In this document: in pieces, positions 1-10,610 of the stretch
Layout: the number at the start of each line of letters is the position of its first letter
Position numbering within the stretch: the stretch's first letter is position 1
From: Agarophyton chilense
Lineage: Eukaryota > Rhodophyta > Florideophyceae > Gracilariales > Gracilariaceae
Assembly (NCBI GenBank): GCA_030374765.1
Contig: JARGXX010000109.1
Span: 496,001 to 560,000 of the forward strand
Direction: 5' to 3'
Length of the DNA stretch: 64,000 bases
Notes under the pieces: generated by a model
Database searches by the model: none
Told to the model about the DNA's origin: nothing
Seen by the model: the letters and a program-made list of their open reading frames with translations, nothing else
Translations under genes and position numbers: made by a program

Positions 1-193
1 TATCCGTTCTTTGAGAATGTTCCTTACAGTAACCTCACCCAAGATTACTCTCAAACCTAAAGGTAAGGCCCAAAGCTCTTCCATGAGTCAAAATCAGCCG
101 CCAAAGGTGTCGAATTAAGAAACCATTACTGGTGACGCACGGAATACTGTCGATGACACACACGTCCACTTACATTCGGCTACGCCAGAGAAG

Positions 194-618
194 GTGGAAT
201 TTCATATTGATAATGATGCGGACCTGCAAAAGCAGTTCGCTGAGATGCTCAAAGCGCATAGTACCCTCGTTAAGGAGCTTGAAGTCCTCCGTGTCAGGTT
301 CGAAACCTCTTTTATGAAGGATTTGTTCGTAGAAATCCGTCTTTTACGGGCAGATTTCAACAAACTGTGGGAATGCTTCTGTAGTCCTGTATTTTGCGAG
401 AAGATCATTGAAACCCAATTCGATCGTGTGAGTTGCTGTCTGCAGACATTGTACCAACCATCTCGGTGGTTGACAACGTCTTCAGGGAACCGGTTTCTGT
501 CTCGCAAAAAGTGAAGCACAGAAAGAAGAATGTCAACTACCAAAATCATAAGAATCACGACAATATTGATTCCGATTCCCCAAATTCCTCTCGATCTTCA
601 CGGAACTCTCATCATTAG
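194..618 (+). pseudogene. Gag N-terminal region of element B (coiled-coil and basic/acidic tail)
   Basis: Two overlapping frames (194-514 and 433-618) read together like the N-terminus of the element C Gag: a helical, coiled-coil-like stretch rich in Leu, Glu and Lys, then a basic KHRKK patch and a Ser/Asp run. The frames are offset, so at least one frameshift lies near 430-510. The order matches the C Gag (coiled coil, basic patch, acidic serine-rich tail). The assignment rests on that order and composition and on the clearer capsid match downstream, not on strong residue identity. Confidence 0.5.
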
Positions 619-737
619 AATGTATCGACTTCACCAGATTTCATATCTGTTGATAATCATCGAAGATACTTGTCTCTTTCTGAACGGTCGCCTGCCACAC
701 AAGGTGTCAATTGTACCTGTAATAAGAAAATAAAGCA

Positions 738-1430
738 CAGCGTTTCGAAGGAACTGAAGTGGGCCAGCCCCCTATATAAGAAACTGGTACCCTACCGATA
801 TTATCGACAGGAAGACTCTTCATTGGGTCGAACACCCCGAGCCATATGTAAGACGTATGACTGCATAAAGCGTATCCAGCTGTCCCTCCACAACCATTCT
901 TCTTCCGGGGACGACCTGATCTTGGTGTTAGATTTTTTTCACGCTTTCTGACAGAAGCTGCCACACTTCGTAACGATGAGGGTCTGATTTAAATTGCGTT
1001 ACCGTACTTTCTACATGGCCTAGCTGAGGATCAGTACAACCCTGCAAGACGTTCACCCCCAGCCTTTCCAAGAAGAATTACGTGCTGGCCCCAAGCCTTG
1101 TAATACATTTTGAAGTCCTATGCCACTACTCCATCAATCAGTCGGCTACTATCGCTCTTTAAGACACCCAACAGAAGCCTAGAGAAACAGAAACCGAGTT
1201 CTCCGTACACCTGAATAAAACTTTCCACCGCTGTGAAAATGTTTGCTGAGCTGGAGAGCAGCCTACCATGTACATCGATAGATTGGATCCCGCAATCCGT
1301 ATTCTGGTGGCCCTACATCGAGAAGATCGAAAAAGAACCACTTATTTGGAGTTAGTAGAAACAGAGCACGCAAAAGACGATGCCCTCCGAGCTCCTATCC
1401 ATGGTCAGAAGCCCCGTTCTGCAAAAAAAG
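738..1430 (+). pseudogene. Gag capsid-like region of element B
   Basis: Translation in shifting frames lines up with the element C Gag (ORF 31858-32679). SPLYKKLVPYRYYRQ matches its NPLYPKVLNYRYYRL, and the later block with HLNKTFHRCENV and YIDRLDPAIRILVALHRE matches its RLNKASVRCGNV and YIDGLDPSIKSFVARYRE. This is the retrotransposon Gag (capsid) fold region. Several stops and frame changes break it, for example near 950 and 1170-1240. It sits in the expected place upstream of the protease at 3.2 kb, with an unusual GC-rich stretch between them. Confidence 0.75.
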
Positions 1431-1639
1431 TTGATGTAACCTAGTTTTCCATCTTTACCGCAGGTCATGAATGGGCACTCCCAAAAAATTTTGATAACAT
1501 TCATTCAGCTCGCAAAGATATCCAGCCAGTTCGGACAACAGAAATCCAGTTTACTACGGATGCCTCTTCTAACATGGTTCAGGAAAAACCTCTGCTTTAT
1601 GCAGCTCTACCTCGTGTCCAAGGACCTTGTAATCCTTAT

Positions 1640-2270
1640 GAAGTCTGGGTGTGGAGCAAAACCCGGCGACGGGAAGTGCTCTCAAGGTGTTCGAAGCCTT
1701 GCTCCCTGGGGGAGGCAGACTCAGAGACAGAGCCCTCCGTTCCACCCGTAGTGTGGGGTGTAACTCCCACGGGGGATTCCGGCAGTACCGACGGAGGTGA
1801 GGGGTAGAAACCGTTGGATCGGGAATGGGTATGGGTATCCCAAAGAATGGGGGGAAATCCGGCGAAGAGGAAAAACGGGGCGAGGGTCGGGCACTAACAG
1901 GCACCGGACCCGAGAACCAGAAAAGGGGCGAAACAACAAAAGAAACCCAATACAGGGGCGAAAACCTGTCCTCGAAAGGAAACATAAAAAGCACGCAACA
2001 AGTAAGCAGAACCCCCACGGGGTATCGTGCACGCAGGTCGTCTGAGCGGTCCCAAGGGGGTGTTTGAACGGAACCCAAACGTGGGCACTCTCCAAGTGGA
2101 GTCGTGTCCCTACGCAGGCGTTGCTAACCAGAGCCCGTTCCGGGTTGTAAGGCCGAAACGATGGCGACGAAGAACCTCTAAAGGTATCGAAGACCAACCT
2201 TGGTTCCCTTTTACTTTGAGCCTCGGACGGTCAGATCTCGTCTCCCTAAGTAGGGCCCACTAACTAAACT
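1640..2270. other. GC-rich segment of unknown nature inside element B
   Basis: Composition changes sharply to G/C- and purine-rich sequence, with several long overlapping open frames on both strands (minus 1569-2078 and 1721-2197; plus 1797-2045 and 1825-2067). The predicted products are Pro/Arg/Gly-rich low-complexity chains without any motif I recognise, so the open frames probably reflect composition. Element C has no obvious counterpart between its capsid and protease. It could be an insertion into B or a divergent tail of gag. I cannot define its ends. Confidence 0.4.
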
Positions 2271-3162
2271 CTACAGTACTGCACACCTGCTCAGGGCCAT
2301 ACACGTGGAGATCCCATTGTCAGGGCCCAAAAATTCAACGTTCTAACAAATATCCGAAACATCGGTGCCAAATTAAGCCACGTGTATCACGGGGCCAATC
2401 CAACCATGGGCCATCCGAATTTTCACTTCCTCGGCGAATTCTAACCGGAAAACAGTGCCACCTCAGCACACCTTAGAGGGGATCGTAGTCATAACCCTCG
2501 GAGGGTTCAATCCTCATTCTATGAGTTGCATCTTCAAGTATCCCCTAACTGGGCGTTGCTCTACACTGGGGTACTCGACCGAGGGATCCTGGATGGAGGT
2601 ATACTCGTCCTGCCTGCTGTGAAGTTCACAGATCCTCGTTCCGGTTTCGTCGTTCCCATGGCCCGGACTCATATGCGGTATATGTTATGAACACGGTTAC
2701 ATTTTCTCAGACTGTAATCTCAAATTGAGAGAGGTCTCGCGATTGATATGAAATTTTGAGGCTTTGACCACTCAGGAGAAGCAGATCGTCTCCATTTCTT
2801 CGTGTCTTCCTGCAAGAACGGACTTTCTACTGAATATCCCGGATACGAACCGCGAAATTCATTGATAAACCCGGTACATCCAGCAATCGACCCTCGTTCT
2901 ACTCATAGAAACTACATCGCTGATACCCCATTCCGGTGGTTCAAAATTTTGAGGCCCAGCTCCAGAGGTTCCAGGCATAGTGAGACTGTACACAGGAGCC
3001 TCCTCTTTAAGAAAAGCGTTCCAGATAGTGAGGCTTCTCCACCTTACTCCCACGTCAAAATTCTTACAAGGAAAAAGGCCATCTCAGAAATGGACTCTGA
3101 ACACTTTGGTGTTCTGCTTCGACCATCGAAACGAAGTAAAATAAGTTTCCAGATGAAGATAA
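2271..3162 (+). other. Gag-pol junction region of element B, mostly unreadable
   Basis: No recognisable domain. An open frame at 2802-3167 precedes the protease and is in the right place to be the linker between Gag and protease, but I see no zinc knuckle and no clear similarity to element C except in the last few codons. Confidence 0.3.
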
Positions 3163-3760
3163 GGTAACGGCCAAGCGCAATTACAAGGTGTATGCCAATC
3201 TTGGTTAATCTATCGAATTAATGGTGCGAGTTCTCAATGTTTTGGATACAGGTGCTTGCCCGAACTTTATCGTAGAGTTGCTTTTGCCGTAGACCCTGCG
3301 TTCTCAGATTAGCCTTAGTTTGATACCAGGTGTGCCAGGCGCCAATAACAACCCATTTTCAACGATGGGGATTATCGGCCTTGTCGTTCACTTCGGCTCT
3401 TTCATGGTGAATATTGACTTTGTCCTATACGAAGAATTCGCTGTCTTCTCAATAATGGAATATAAATATTGTGAGAGATTTGTTAACGGAATAACGCCCC
3501 GCTAAATGCGTATAGCATTCGAACATGGCTCATCGGTTGCAGTAGTCTGTCGTTCGATAAAGCTTGCATCGAAGAAGCTCGTACCCCTACCTGCGGCGCA
3601 TAAGGCTCTACTCGCTTCTTGAAAATCTACTATGCACTGCGTGTTGGCGTCGATACGAGTCCCACCTGAGTCACAGGTCTAAGTGCTTGTCAACTCCCGT
3701 AAACACCGGTTACGGGGTATTCAACCCCTTCTCATCGCTACACGATAAGTACTAACTCGC
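3163..3760 (+). pseudogene. Retropepsin (aspartic protease) region of element B
   Basis: The reading AKRNYKVYANLG at the start matches KRNYKIYADIG at the start of the element C pol frame. The protease active-site motif follows as VLNVLDTGACPNFIVE (DTG retained) near 3233-3280. The core continues through a block ending KYCERFVNGITPR, which parallels CNKFVEAIRPR in C. Stops at the end of the first block and after ITPR, and later ones, make it non-functional. This enzyme class cleaves the Gag-Pol polyprotein of LTR retrotransposons. Confidence 0.8.
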
Positions 3761-4269
3761 TGGAGCAAATGGCATTTCTAAGATTGAACTTGACAAACCA
3801 ATCACGGTTCTGGTTGCCAATCTAGGAACCATATCTAAATTACTGATGAGATTCCGGAGGATTGGGTTGATCATGCCTCACCATACCACCATGTTCTCTA
3901 CTAACTTGACCACAACTGGTGAATTCAACCTCGTTCACACTGGGAAGGAAGAGGAAACGGTTACTCAATCCCCCAGTAATCTGTACCGATAACCTGCCGA
4001 ATCAGGGAAACATCCCGTTTCAACGAGCTATGACCAAACACCTCCCGTGAAAGAACTCGAAGAACTCCACCTCGCCCATTTGCCGTAATCGCACCGTTAA
4101 CATCTCCGTGAGGTGGTTACGAAAGCTTATGCCATTGGGAATTGATTTTCTTGGTGATATTATTTTAACAGAGTACCGGATAGGCTTGTTGCCAAACGTC
4201 AAACCGTTTGCTCAACACTCTTACAGGCCAGGTGTGGAGGCTTGTGCATAGAAACAGTTCCAATTATAA

Positions 4270-4718
4270 AAAATGCTCTGAGCTGAAGTGATCAAACCGC
4301 CTCAATCGCCGTGCGCATATCCAGTTATACTGGCTCCGAAAACCGATATTTCCTGGCTTTTTTGTATCGATTACTGACGCTTAAACAACGTAAACGTAAA
4401 GGAAGTGTATCCAGTTCCACGCATTAATGAGTACACCGACTGGGTCGGCACTGCTACCGTTTTTTCGGCGTTGGGCGCCACTCGGGGATATTGGCAAGTT
4501 TTGGTTAGAAACGAAAACCAGTAAAAGAATGAGTTTGTTTGTCATTCAAGACTCAAAGCATTCAAACGGATTCTTTATGGTCGGACCAATCCCCCCGTTA
4601 CGTTTTAACGTGCTCCGGGTACCTTACTAGCCCACTTTGCGTACACGCTTCGCCTGTCTAGACGATATCATTGTTTTCTCAGAGAGTCTTGATGAAAACC
4701 TTACCAATTTCAGGGATA
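4270..4718 (+). pseudogene. Reverse transcriptase of element B, N-terminal part
   Basis: Fingers and palm of a Gypsy RT in shifting frames: an FCIDY block, then RGYWQVLV near 4487-4510, a degraded FKR/FGL block, and the catalytic box as CLDDIIVFSES near 4650-4690. The first residue of the YxDD box reads Cys instead of Tyr. The frame ends in a block that ends FRD exactly where the 5' LTR of element A begins. The thumb continues at 12994 on the other side of element A. Stops at 4390-4400 and near 4628 confirm decay. Confidence 0.8.
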
Positions 4719-5164
4719 TGTGAAGAAGCAACGATAACGGGTGAGCCCCGCTGGCCGCCGGGGCCTGAGGTAATTGACAGATGCCACGTGGACTGGCCGA
4801 CCTCAGCTAGACTGATTTAGATTATTAATTTATTTTTAATGGTTTAATAGATTAGCATTACAGTGCCAGGAAGATCCCATCGCCTCGCCAGTACTATTTA
4901 CTTGGCCCGAGTGACGCTTCTCCCCTATAGTAAGGTAGGAACCATTGGGATACGAAATACCCCCCTTTGGTATATTAGTTCCACCAATTGGTCTTCAAGC
5001 CATCGTTTCCGTAGCTCCAACCTGTAGGACTACTCAGTAAACGCCAGCCCGTTGCGCAAAGTACTCTGGGGGTGCCGCCGTCAAGGATTCGAACCTTAGG
5101 ACCCGCTCTACCACGCTACCACCGGTCGAGACCCGTACGCTGACCCAACAGTCATTGCGTTACA
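4719..5164 (+). repeat. 5' LTR of element A
   Basis: Begins TGTGAAG and ends GCGTTACA, 446 bp, matched along its length by 12543-12988 and, in reverse, by 42894-43340. It contains an AT-rich core (about 4818-4855) and near its 3' end a tRNA-like block on the minus strand. Confidence 0.93.
5074..5125 (-). other. Antisense tRNA-like block in the family A LTR
   Basis: Read on the minus strand, the block has GGTAGCGTGGTAGAGC (5105-5120), which resembles a tRNA D-arm/A-box. GGTTCGAATCC follows (5085-5095), an exact match to the Pol III B-box consensus, then an acceptor-like CGGCGGCACC. The T-arm can fold as 5 bp with a 7-nt loop. The anticodon arm is missing, so it is not a functional tRNA. The block is recognisable in the 3' LTR (B box mutated) and in the truncated copy at 42.9 kb (one change in the B box). 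Confidence 0.55.
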
Positions 5165-5167
5165 TTT

Positions 5168-5185
5168 TGGTCTCCCGACTTAGAA
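5168..5185 (+). promoter_or_regulatory. Primer-binding site of element A
   Basis: TGGTCTCCCGACTTAGAA starts three bases after the 5' LTR, with the TGG that pairs to a tRNA CCA end. The same sequence, with one or no change, follows the LTR in element C (33744-33761, minus) and in the truncated copy D (42873-42890, minus). The priming tRNA would end in GGGAGACCA; I cannot name it. This PBS shared by all three is strong evidence for element boundaries. Confidence 0.85.
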
Positions 5186-6650
5186 TCCCTTTGGAATAAT
5201 TGAACGGACAAGTGAAACGAAGAATTATGCGGATTCCAACCTTTGGTTTAATTCCCCAACGGATTAGAAGTACAGAAGCAACCGCCATTATGGATGCAGA
5301 AAACACACCAAACCGACCACAGCATAGGACTCCCACAGCAGGACCAGCTGCCGCTGCAACGCCGAGGATGCCACCTGAACCACAGGTTGATATTGTTAGC
5401 AAATGCAGGAGCATGAGAAGCCAGCCGCAAGAAGTACTGACTCCTATGGACGAACCTGAAAGAAATCGCCGAGAACCCACGTAAGCAGCGAGTATAAGAG
5501 GACGCCTCACCAGGGCCAAGTCTAGCCCATGAGACACACCAAAGAGAACCCCGTAAGACCGAAGGAATTAAAGAGAACATGCCCGCCGGGCTTGACGATC
5601 TTCTCAGGCCCCGTCTCCGTGAGCTCTGCTGAGCCCACGTGGATTCCATTGTGGACATGCGACTCGCTACGGCGACCATTGATCACACAAATTACCTCTT
5701 CACGCGAATCTTTCTCAAGGTCATGGCTTCTGTACTATTCTTAGACTCCCTCATTCAGGCCGTTAAAGAAGCAGTCGCCAGCCATACAGGCAATTCGGTC
5801 CCTAGAACCACTCCAAAAGGTAACCAACCGGCTTCCGTATGGAAACCCCCTACCGAACCCCCAAGAGTGGCGGTATTACCAGCCCCTCCCGGGAACACCA
5901 TCAGGAAAACCCAATGGAACGAAAATCTAGGAGCAAAAGAGCGGCTCCGTGTCTAGAAGATAGAAAGATTGTCCTTCCCAAAGAACAATATGAGGTAAAG
6001 CGACCTCAGGTCTCCATTGGATCTGATGGAGAGATCGATCCTTTAGGTTCCTATTCCGCTGCAAAGAAAAGAAGTAACCGCAGGAGAGAAAAGAACAAAA
6101 GAAGTAAAAGAAGATACAATTCGGACACGATGATTCCGAGTCGGCCTCGACCGAAACGACCGACTCCGAAGAGGATGAGCCTGCCATTCGAGGCCTCAAA
6201 CCACTGACAACCACAAAAAGAACTTTTCCTTAAGGTTTTAGACTACCGGAATTATCCACTGGCCAACAAGTCCCCGAAATATTCTGGTTCTGTGGCTCGA
6301 AGAGTCGCCAAGTGGGCCAAACGCATGCAACTAACCATTACGGACAAGTTCTCGGGTTCCGATCCCATCGCTGTCCTTAGGTTTCTCAGTTTGTTCCGTA
6401 TGGCCTCTGCTGTTCGGAACGGTATCCAAGAGGGAGCTGCTCTGTACCTTTTCCAATTCTTACTTACAGGACAGGCGCGTGACCGAGTGGTTTCGAAGAT
6501 ATCTGGCACAACTGACCTCGTGGATGCTCCAGATCGTGAGCTCCTCAGGTTTTACCCTCAGGGTGTTCATTACCTTTCGGAAACCTCCGCCACGGAGGAT
6601 GTAATAACAGATGCCCACCAGGACGTAATATCCTTTAGGTAGAGGTCCAA
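5186..6650 (+). pseudogene. Gag of element A (N-terminal region and capsid), broken
   Basis: Starts just after the PBS with an Arg/Pro/Ala-rich chain (about 5200-5484) that is also present in truncated copy D. A Lys/Arg/Ser-rich segment follows (5839-6207, with RSKRR patches). The capsid-like block at 6240-6642 has LTITDKFSGSDPIAVLRFL followed by FLLTGQARDRVVSKIS, typical of the retrotransposon Gag fold (charged helix, then the LxGxA motif). At least three frame changes and several stops interrupt it. It corresponds in order to the Gag of element C but is only distantly similar. Confidence 0.7.
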
Positions 6651-7059
6651 CATGACAAAAAATCGGCTTTCGCCGACGACCTACGGAAGAAAGCTTACCG
6701 ATTTGAAACCTGTTCCCCGAAAAACGGCTTAAACGTCACTCCATCACGAGATTGCTCCCTGCCATTCGGACACATGTTTGAAATTACCACACGGAAAACT
6801 CTCAATACTCCTTCCGAAGGCTCGTTACTTATGCGGAGGGTTATGGAAAATCCTACAGGACTTCCAGGTGGAATTCTGAATTATCCAGAGGACACGCAAC
6901 CCCATTGCGTAAACACAACCAAGACCATTTGGTTAGCTCCACGTAATCGGAAATAGAATCATCAGTACATTATACAGACTCGGGAGATGTCCTCGCGGTC
7001 AATTGCAGTGCTCCTCCGTCTAGGCCCCCATCATATATCTCCCAGGGAACTACAGCGAC

Positions 7060-7640
7060 TAATAAAACACCCACGCCCAAGTATTCTCCCTTTCCGCCCC
7101 GAAAGAAAGTTTTTGTTCGCGCCCCAAGGGCCTGCTTCCTCTGCCGTTCAATGGTCCAACCTTGTGACTGCACGAGTTCTTTACCTGAGGACTCACTACA
7201 AAACCTCCTAGCCTTAAGAGAATGGACCACTCAGTATGAACCAGAATTGGAACACAGAGACGAATATGTCTGTATCCTCAGTAAAGAGAATTATAAAGTG
7301 CGAGTAACCGTGCAACTTCGTTCCAATAACTCTCGAGTGACCACAGCCATATTGGACATAGGAAATGGTCCAAATTGGCCCATCCTAAGCTACTCTCACT
7401 TGGTTGGCAAGATTTCGTTCAGGCAAAAAAGACCCCTAGGATTACCGATGCATCACGTAAACCATAGGACATGAAAAGAATAGTACCATTTTGCATACAA
7501 TTAGGACAGTTCAAAGTTCGCACGTGGTTCTTTGCATGTCCTAACTTGGGTGCTGAGACAATCCTAGGAACTTCCTTTATCGACCGATACATTAAGGTCA
7601 TTTACCCACGCCTTAGGAAACTCGCATTCTACAGCGCATA
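7060..7640 (+). pseudogene. Nucleocapsid remnant and protease of element A
   Basis: A vestigial zinc-knuckle-like CFLCRSMVQPCDC occurs near 7125-7175. The protease follows near 7270-7610, where the active-site triad appears as ILDIGNGPN. In element C the same place reads ILDTGAGPN, so Thr of DTG has become Ile (a C to T change). The second half, LGAETILGTSFIDRYIK, matches the C-terminal part of retropepsin (the ILG motif). The enzyme would be inactive even without the stops. Immediately downstream about 350 codons present in C (linker and RT fingers) are missing. Confidence 0.7.
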
Positions 7641-7659
7641 TTCCATCTTCATAACTAGT

Positions 7660-8260
7660 TCCGCCCCAGTACCCCATATGGATACCTTTCTGTATTTCTT
7701 AGGCGAAGCTGTCGTTTTTACCATTCTGGACGTTAACTCCTGATATTGGCAAATCCCTTTCGCGGAAGATGCGAGAGCGCTGACAAACTTTACCACCTAT
7801 GAAGTTCTATTCAGATTTACTAGTATGCTCTTTGGTTTAAAGAATGCACCGGCAACCTTCCAATGGGTAATGGATATCATTGTGTCTAGAGTCAAATGGA
7901 AAATCGCCCTGGTCTATTTAAATGACTTCATAATCTTCTCACGGACCGTAAAGGAACACCTTCGCCACGTGAGAAAGGGGCTAACAATCCTAAAGGACAC
8001 TGGAATAACACTGAAACTCCGCAAATGCGCCTTCGTTCAGGTCTCGGTGGACTATCTCATTCACGTCGTTCTCCCAGGGAAGCAGAAGGTAGCCCCACGG
8101 ACCACGAATGCTATCCGCCAGGCTAAACTTCCCAGAACCCACATGGAACTACGATTTTTCGTAGGCTTGTGCAATGTTTACCAACGGTTGGTTCAAGGGT
8201 TTGCCAAGATCTCAGCCCCCCTCAACGCAATTGTAGCGCACGCCACCCAACACAATTAGG
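7660..8260 (+). pseudogene. Reverse transcriptase of element A, palm and thumb only
   Basis: Begins abruptly at PVPHMDTFLYFLGEA, which corresponds to PLPRMDECIDSLGEA in the middle of the C RT. The fingers region is therefore deleted. It then shows NSxYWQIPFAE with a TGA at 7741 in place of the Gly codon, FTSMLFGLKNAPATFQ, and the catalytic box as VYLNDFIIFSR. The normal YLDD has become YLND, which removes a metal-binding Asp. The thumb and connection continue to FFVGLCNVYQRLVQGF. The frame is otherwise open from 7825 to 8259. It is clearly dead because of the deletion and active-site loss. Confidence 0.85.
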
Positions 8261-8449
8261 ATAGCACCTAAAGTAGACACAAGCATTGTGGGTAGCGTCC
8301 CAATCCAGGACACAGTAGACACCCACGATAAGTATTTAAGACTGCTCTAAGTTACATATCAGTAAACGAGGGCATCGAACCCACTACACTACAACTTTGC
8401 TTATTCGTTGACGCCAACCGCTGCGGCAACAGAACAGAAATGCTTAAGA

Positions 8450-8950
8450 AGAGAACACCTTCGGCGTTTGAGGCACTTACCGACGATCAGTACGAGGCAT
8501 TTCAGACCATAAACGAAAAATTACTGACCCACCTGTATTAACTTCACCAAAACCCGATAGGCCTTTTGTCCTGGATTCAGGCGCCTATGATGTCAAAGTG
8601 GGATGTGCACTGCTACAGGAACAGGAGTCACCGAAGAACTATGGACCTATGGGATATTGGAGCAGAACGCTCACCAGCACGGAGCGCAACTACAACACCT
8701 CCAAAAAGAAATGTCTAGCCCTCGTATGGTCTGTATTGGCATGCCGTCCGTACCTCGAGGGAACTAGGGTTTTACACAAGGACAGACCGCGATTCACTCC
8801 GCTGATTACTCAATATGACCGATGCATCAAGTCGCCTCGCTCGATGGCGCCTCAGCCTGTCTAAATATGACTACGAGATAACCTATAGGTCAGGCATCAA
8901 GCACCAGGCAACAGATGCCCTGTCACGAATCATTACCGACAGAACTGATG
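8450..8950 (+). pseudogene. RNase H region of element A
   Basis: A connection segment (FEALTDDQYEAFQTINEKLL, near 8470-8535) leads into the RNase H-like fold: VLDSGAYDVKVGCALLQEQ (the usual first Asp followed by a degraded DAS), GYWSRTL, KKKCLALVWSVLACRPYLEG, then RLARWRLSLSKYDYEITYRSG and ADALSR-like TDALSRI. Frames change between 8840 and 8860 and a TAA at 8539 interrupts the connection. The module order is that of Gypsy pol. Confidence 0.85.
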
Positions 8951-9099
8951 ACACTCCATGGGACAAACTAATTCCAACCCCTTTTACAGATGATGGACCA
9001 CAGGGTTACACGGAATCGGATGACCTTATGGGAAAGGTCCAATCGAATGATTCTAAGGTAAAGGAAAACGAAGTATACCTTTTGGACTGGGAGACAGTA

Positions 9100-10610
9100 A
9101 CGCCCAATTCGACACTACTTCAGGTGAACGCGATAGTCCTGGAGGAAAAAGAGCTCCTCCCTATAAATATTGGGGAAATTTTACAGGCGCAGGTCGAAGA
9201 CGAGTACTGCAAGGCAACAGCCAAATGGGTAGGAACTCCTGGACGCCTATTCGACTGTGACCGATTTGGACTACTGTGTCGCCGCTCACCGCTGGATGGC
9301 GCACTCTAACGGGTAATGCCGAGTTCAGTAAGGGCGCGATTCCTATACCTCGCCCATTTCCTTCGCTTTGCTGGTCAACCTGGAGGCTGACGAATGTTCC
9401 AGACCCTAAGGAAAATTTTCTACTGGTTACTAATGGAGCAGAACCTATGGCAAACCGCACGGAACTGTACATCGTGCGCATAATTCCGAATGTCTCACGC
9501 CACCCATCAGGCCCAATTGAAGCTCTTCCCGCCACAAGTCCGATTGAATTTGTCGCAATGGATATACTTGGACCCTTGCCCAAGTCGTCTCATGGAAAAC
9601 GGTTTGTCTTGGTTATAACCAATAAGTTTACCAAGCTCACACGAGCTTTACCCTTAAGGAATACAACAACCACGGATGTCGCCACGGCCTTCTTGTTTCA
9701 CTGGGTGTATCTAGATGAAATTCCAATCTACCTCCTTACGGATAACGGCAGCTAGTTAGTATCCAAATTCTTCTCACACGTTTGTGCCACCTTAGGTATC
9801 AAACATGTGACCACCACGGCGTACCACCCGCAGACCGATGGCCAATCCGAACGATTCAACCGCACCCTTCTGTACTGATTGACACACTACGTTTCGGAGC
9901 ACCAATTGGACTGGGACGACTACGTTGAGCCATTGGTTGATGCCTACAGCACGCAGGTGAACGCTTTCACAGGGACAAAGACTTTCGATATCCCGCTAAC
10001 GAGATCGCCGCCGCCGATAGCTGTTGATCTTCAGGAATCTAGTATACCCCAGGACATAACCGAAGGAATGACTCCTACCCAGGCGAAGCGCTACTCGCGC
10101 CGACGCATCAACCGTATTATCCAATCGCCTAGAGCTCTGCTGCCCAAATTTCGACGGCGTTACAAGGTCAATTTCGACGAGGCCGTCTGGCACCCACCTA
10201 GCTTTAGAAAAGGAGAATTGGTTTACCTGAATCCGTCACCAAAAGACCAAAGGACAGTGATGAACTCGAGGACACTATGCAGAAGCTCTTATACCGCACT
10301 ACAGGACCGTTCAAAGTCCTTGGGGCCAATCAACATACCATAACATTACTAATTGACGGCCCACTGGACATTGTATCTATTGATCGGGTTACACGAGCCC
10401 CCAGCTCTCCTAAATTACCAAAGTCGCAGTCCCCTGGCCCAACGAAATCACTACGACCTAAGGTCGACGCTCAAGTCCCGACACCCCCGAAGGCAGTTCC
10501 CGTCGACATTACAAGCCCCATGCACCCTATGGTCGCTGGGAATGAAGATGAGCCATCTCTTCCAACCGACTCCGATGGATTCGCCCATCTGGACCACACT
10601 CTCATTCCGT
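9100..10610 (+). pseudogene. Integrase of element A
   Basis: A degraded zinc-binding N-terminal region (about 9180-9500) is followed by the DDE core. The first Asp is in FVAMDILGPLP, the second in LLTDNGS and the Glu in GQSERFNRT, so all three catalytic residues are present. Stops at about 9753 (TAG after DNGS) and 9877 (TGA) split the core, and both could derive from CAG and CGA by C to T. The C-terminal part includes RYKVNFDE and GPFKVLGANQHTITL, the GPY/F-like module, then a Pro/Ser-rich linker to the chromodomain. Confidence 0.88.

Larger units (their letters stand above)
1..4718 (+). mobile_element. Decayed Ty3/Gypsy retrotransposon B, left part (interrupted by element A)
   Basis: Old Gypsy element whose gag, protease and first part of reverse transcriptase can be followed through many stops and frame changes by comparison with element C (23733-34427). 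Recognisable blocks are an acidic/serine-rich gag N-terminus, a gag capsid-like region, an aspartic protease with LDTGACPNF, and RT fingers and palm ending at a CLDDIIVFS box. It runs off the left edge of the window, so its 5' LTR is not seen. The RT is cut at 4718 by element A and resumes at 12989. It is related to C but clearly older, with a lesion every few tens of codons. No part can be functional. Confidence 0.85.

Noticed and set aside
1569..2197. Two long minus-strand ORFs (169 and 158 aa) in the GC-rich island
   Set aside because: They overlap each other and plus-strand frames, are Pro/Ser/Arg-rich, and show no motif; the open frames follow from composition.
5085..5120. A functional tRNA gene in the LTR
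   Set aside because: The anticodon arm is absent and the 5' acceptor strand does not pair, so only a tRNA-like remnant is supported.
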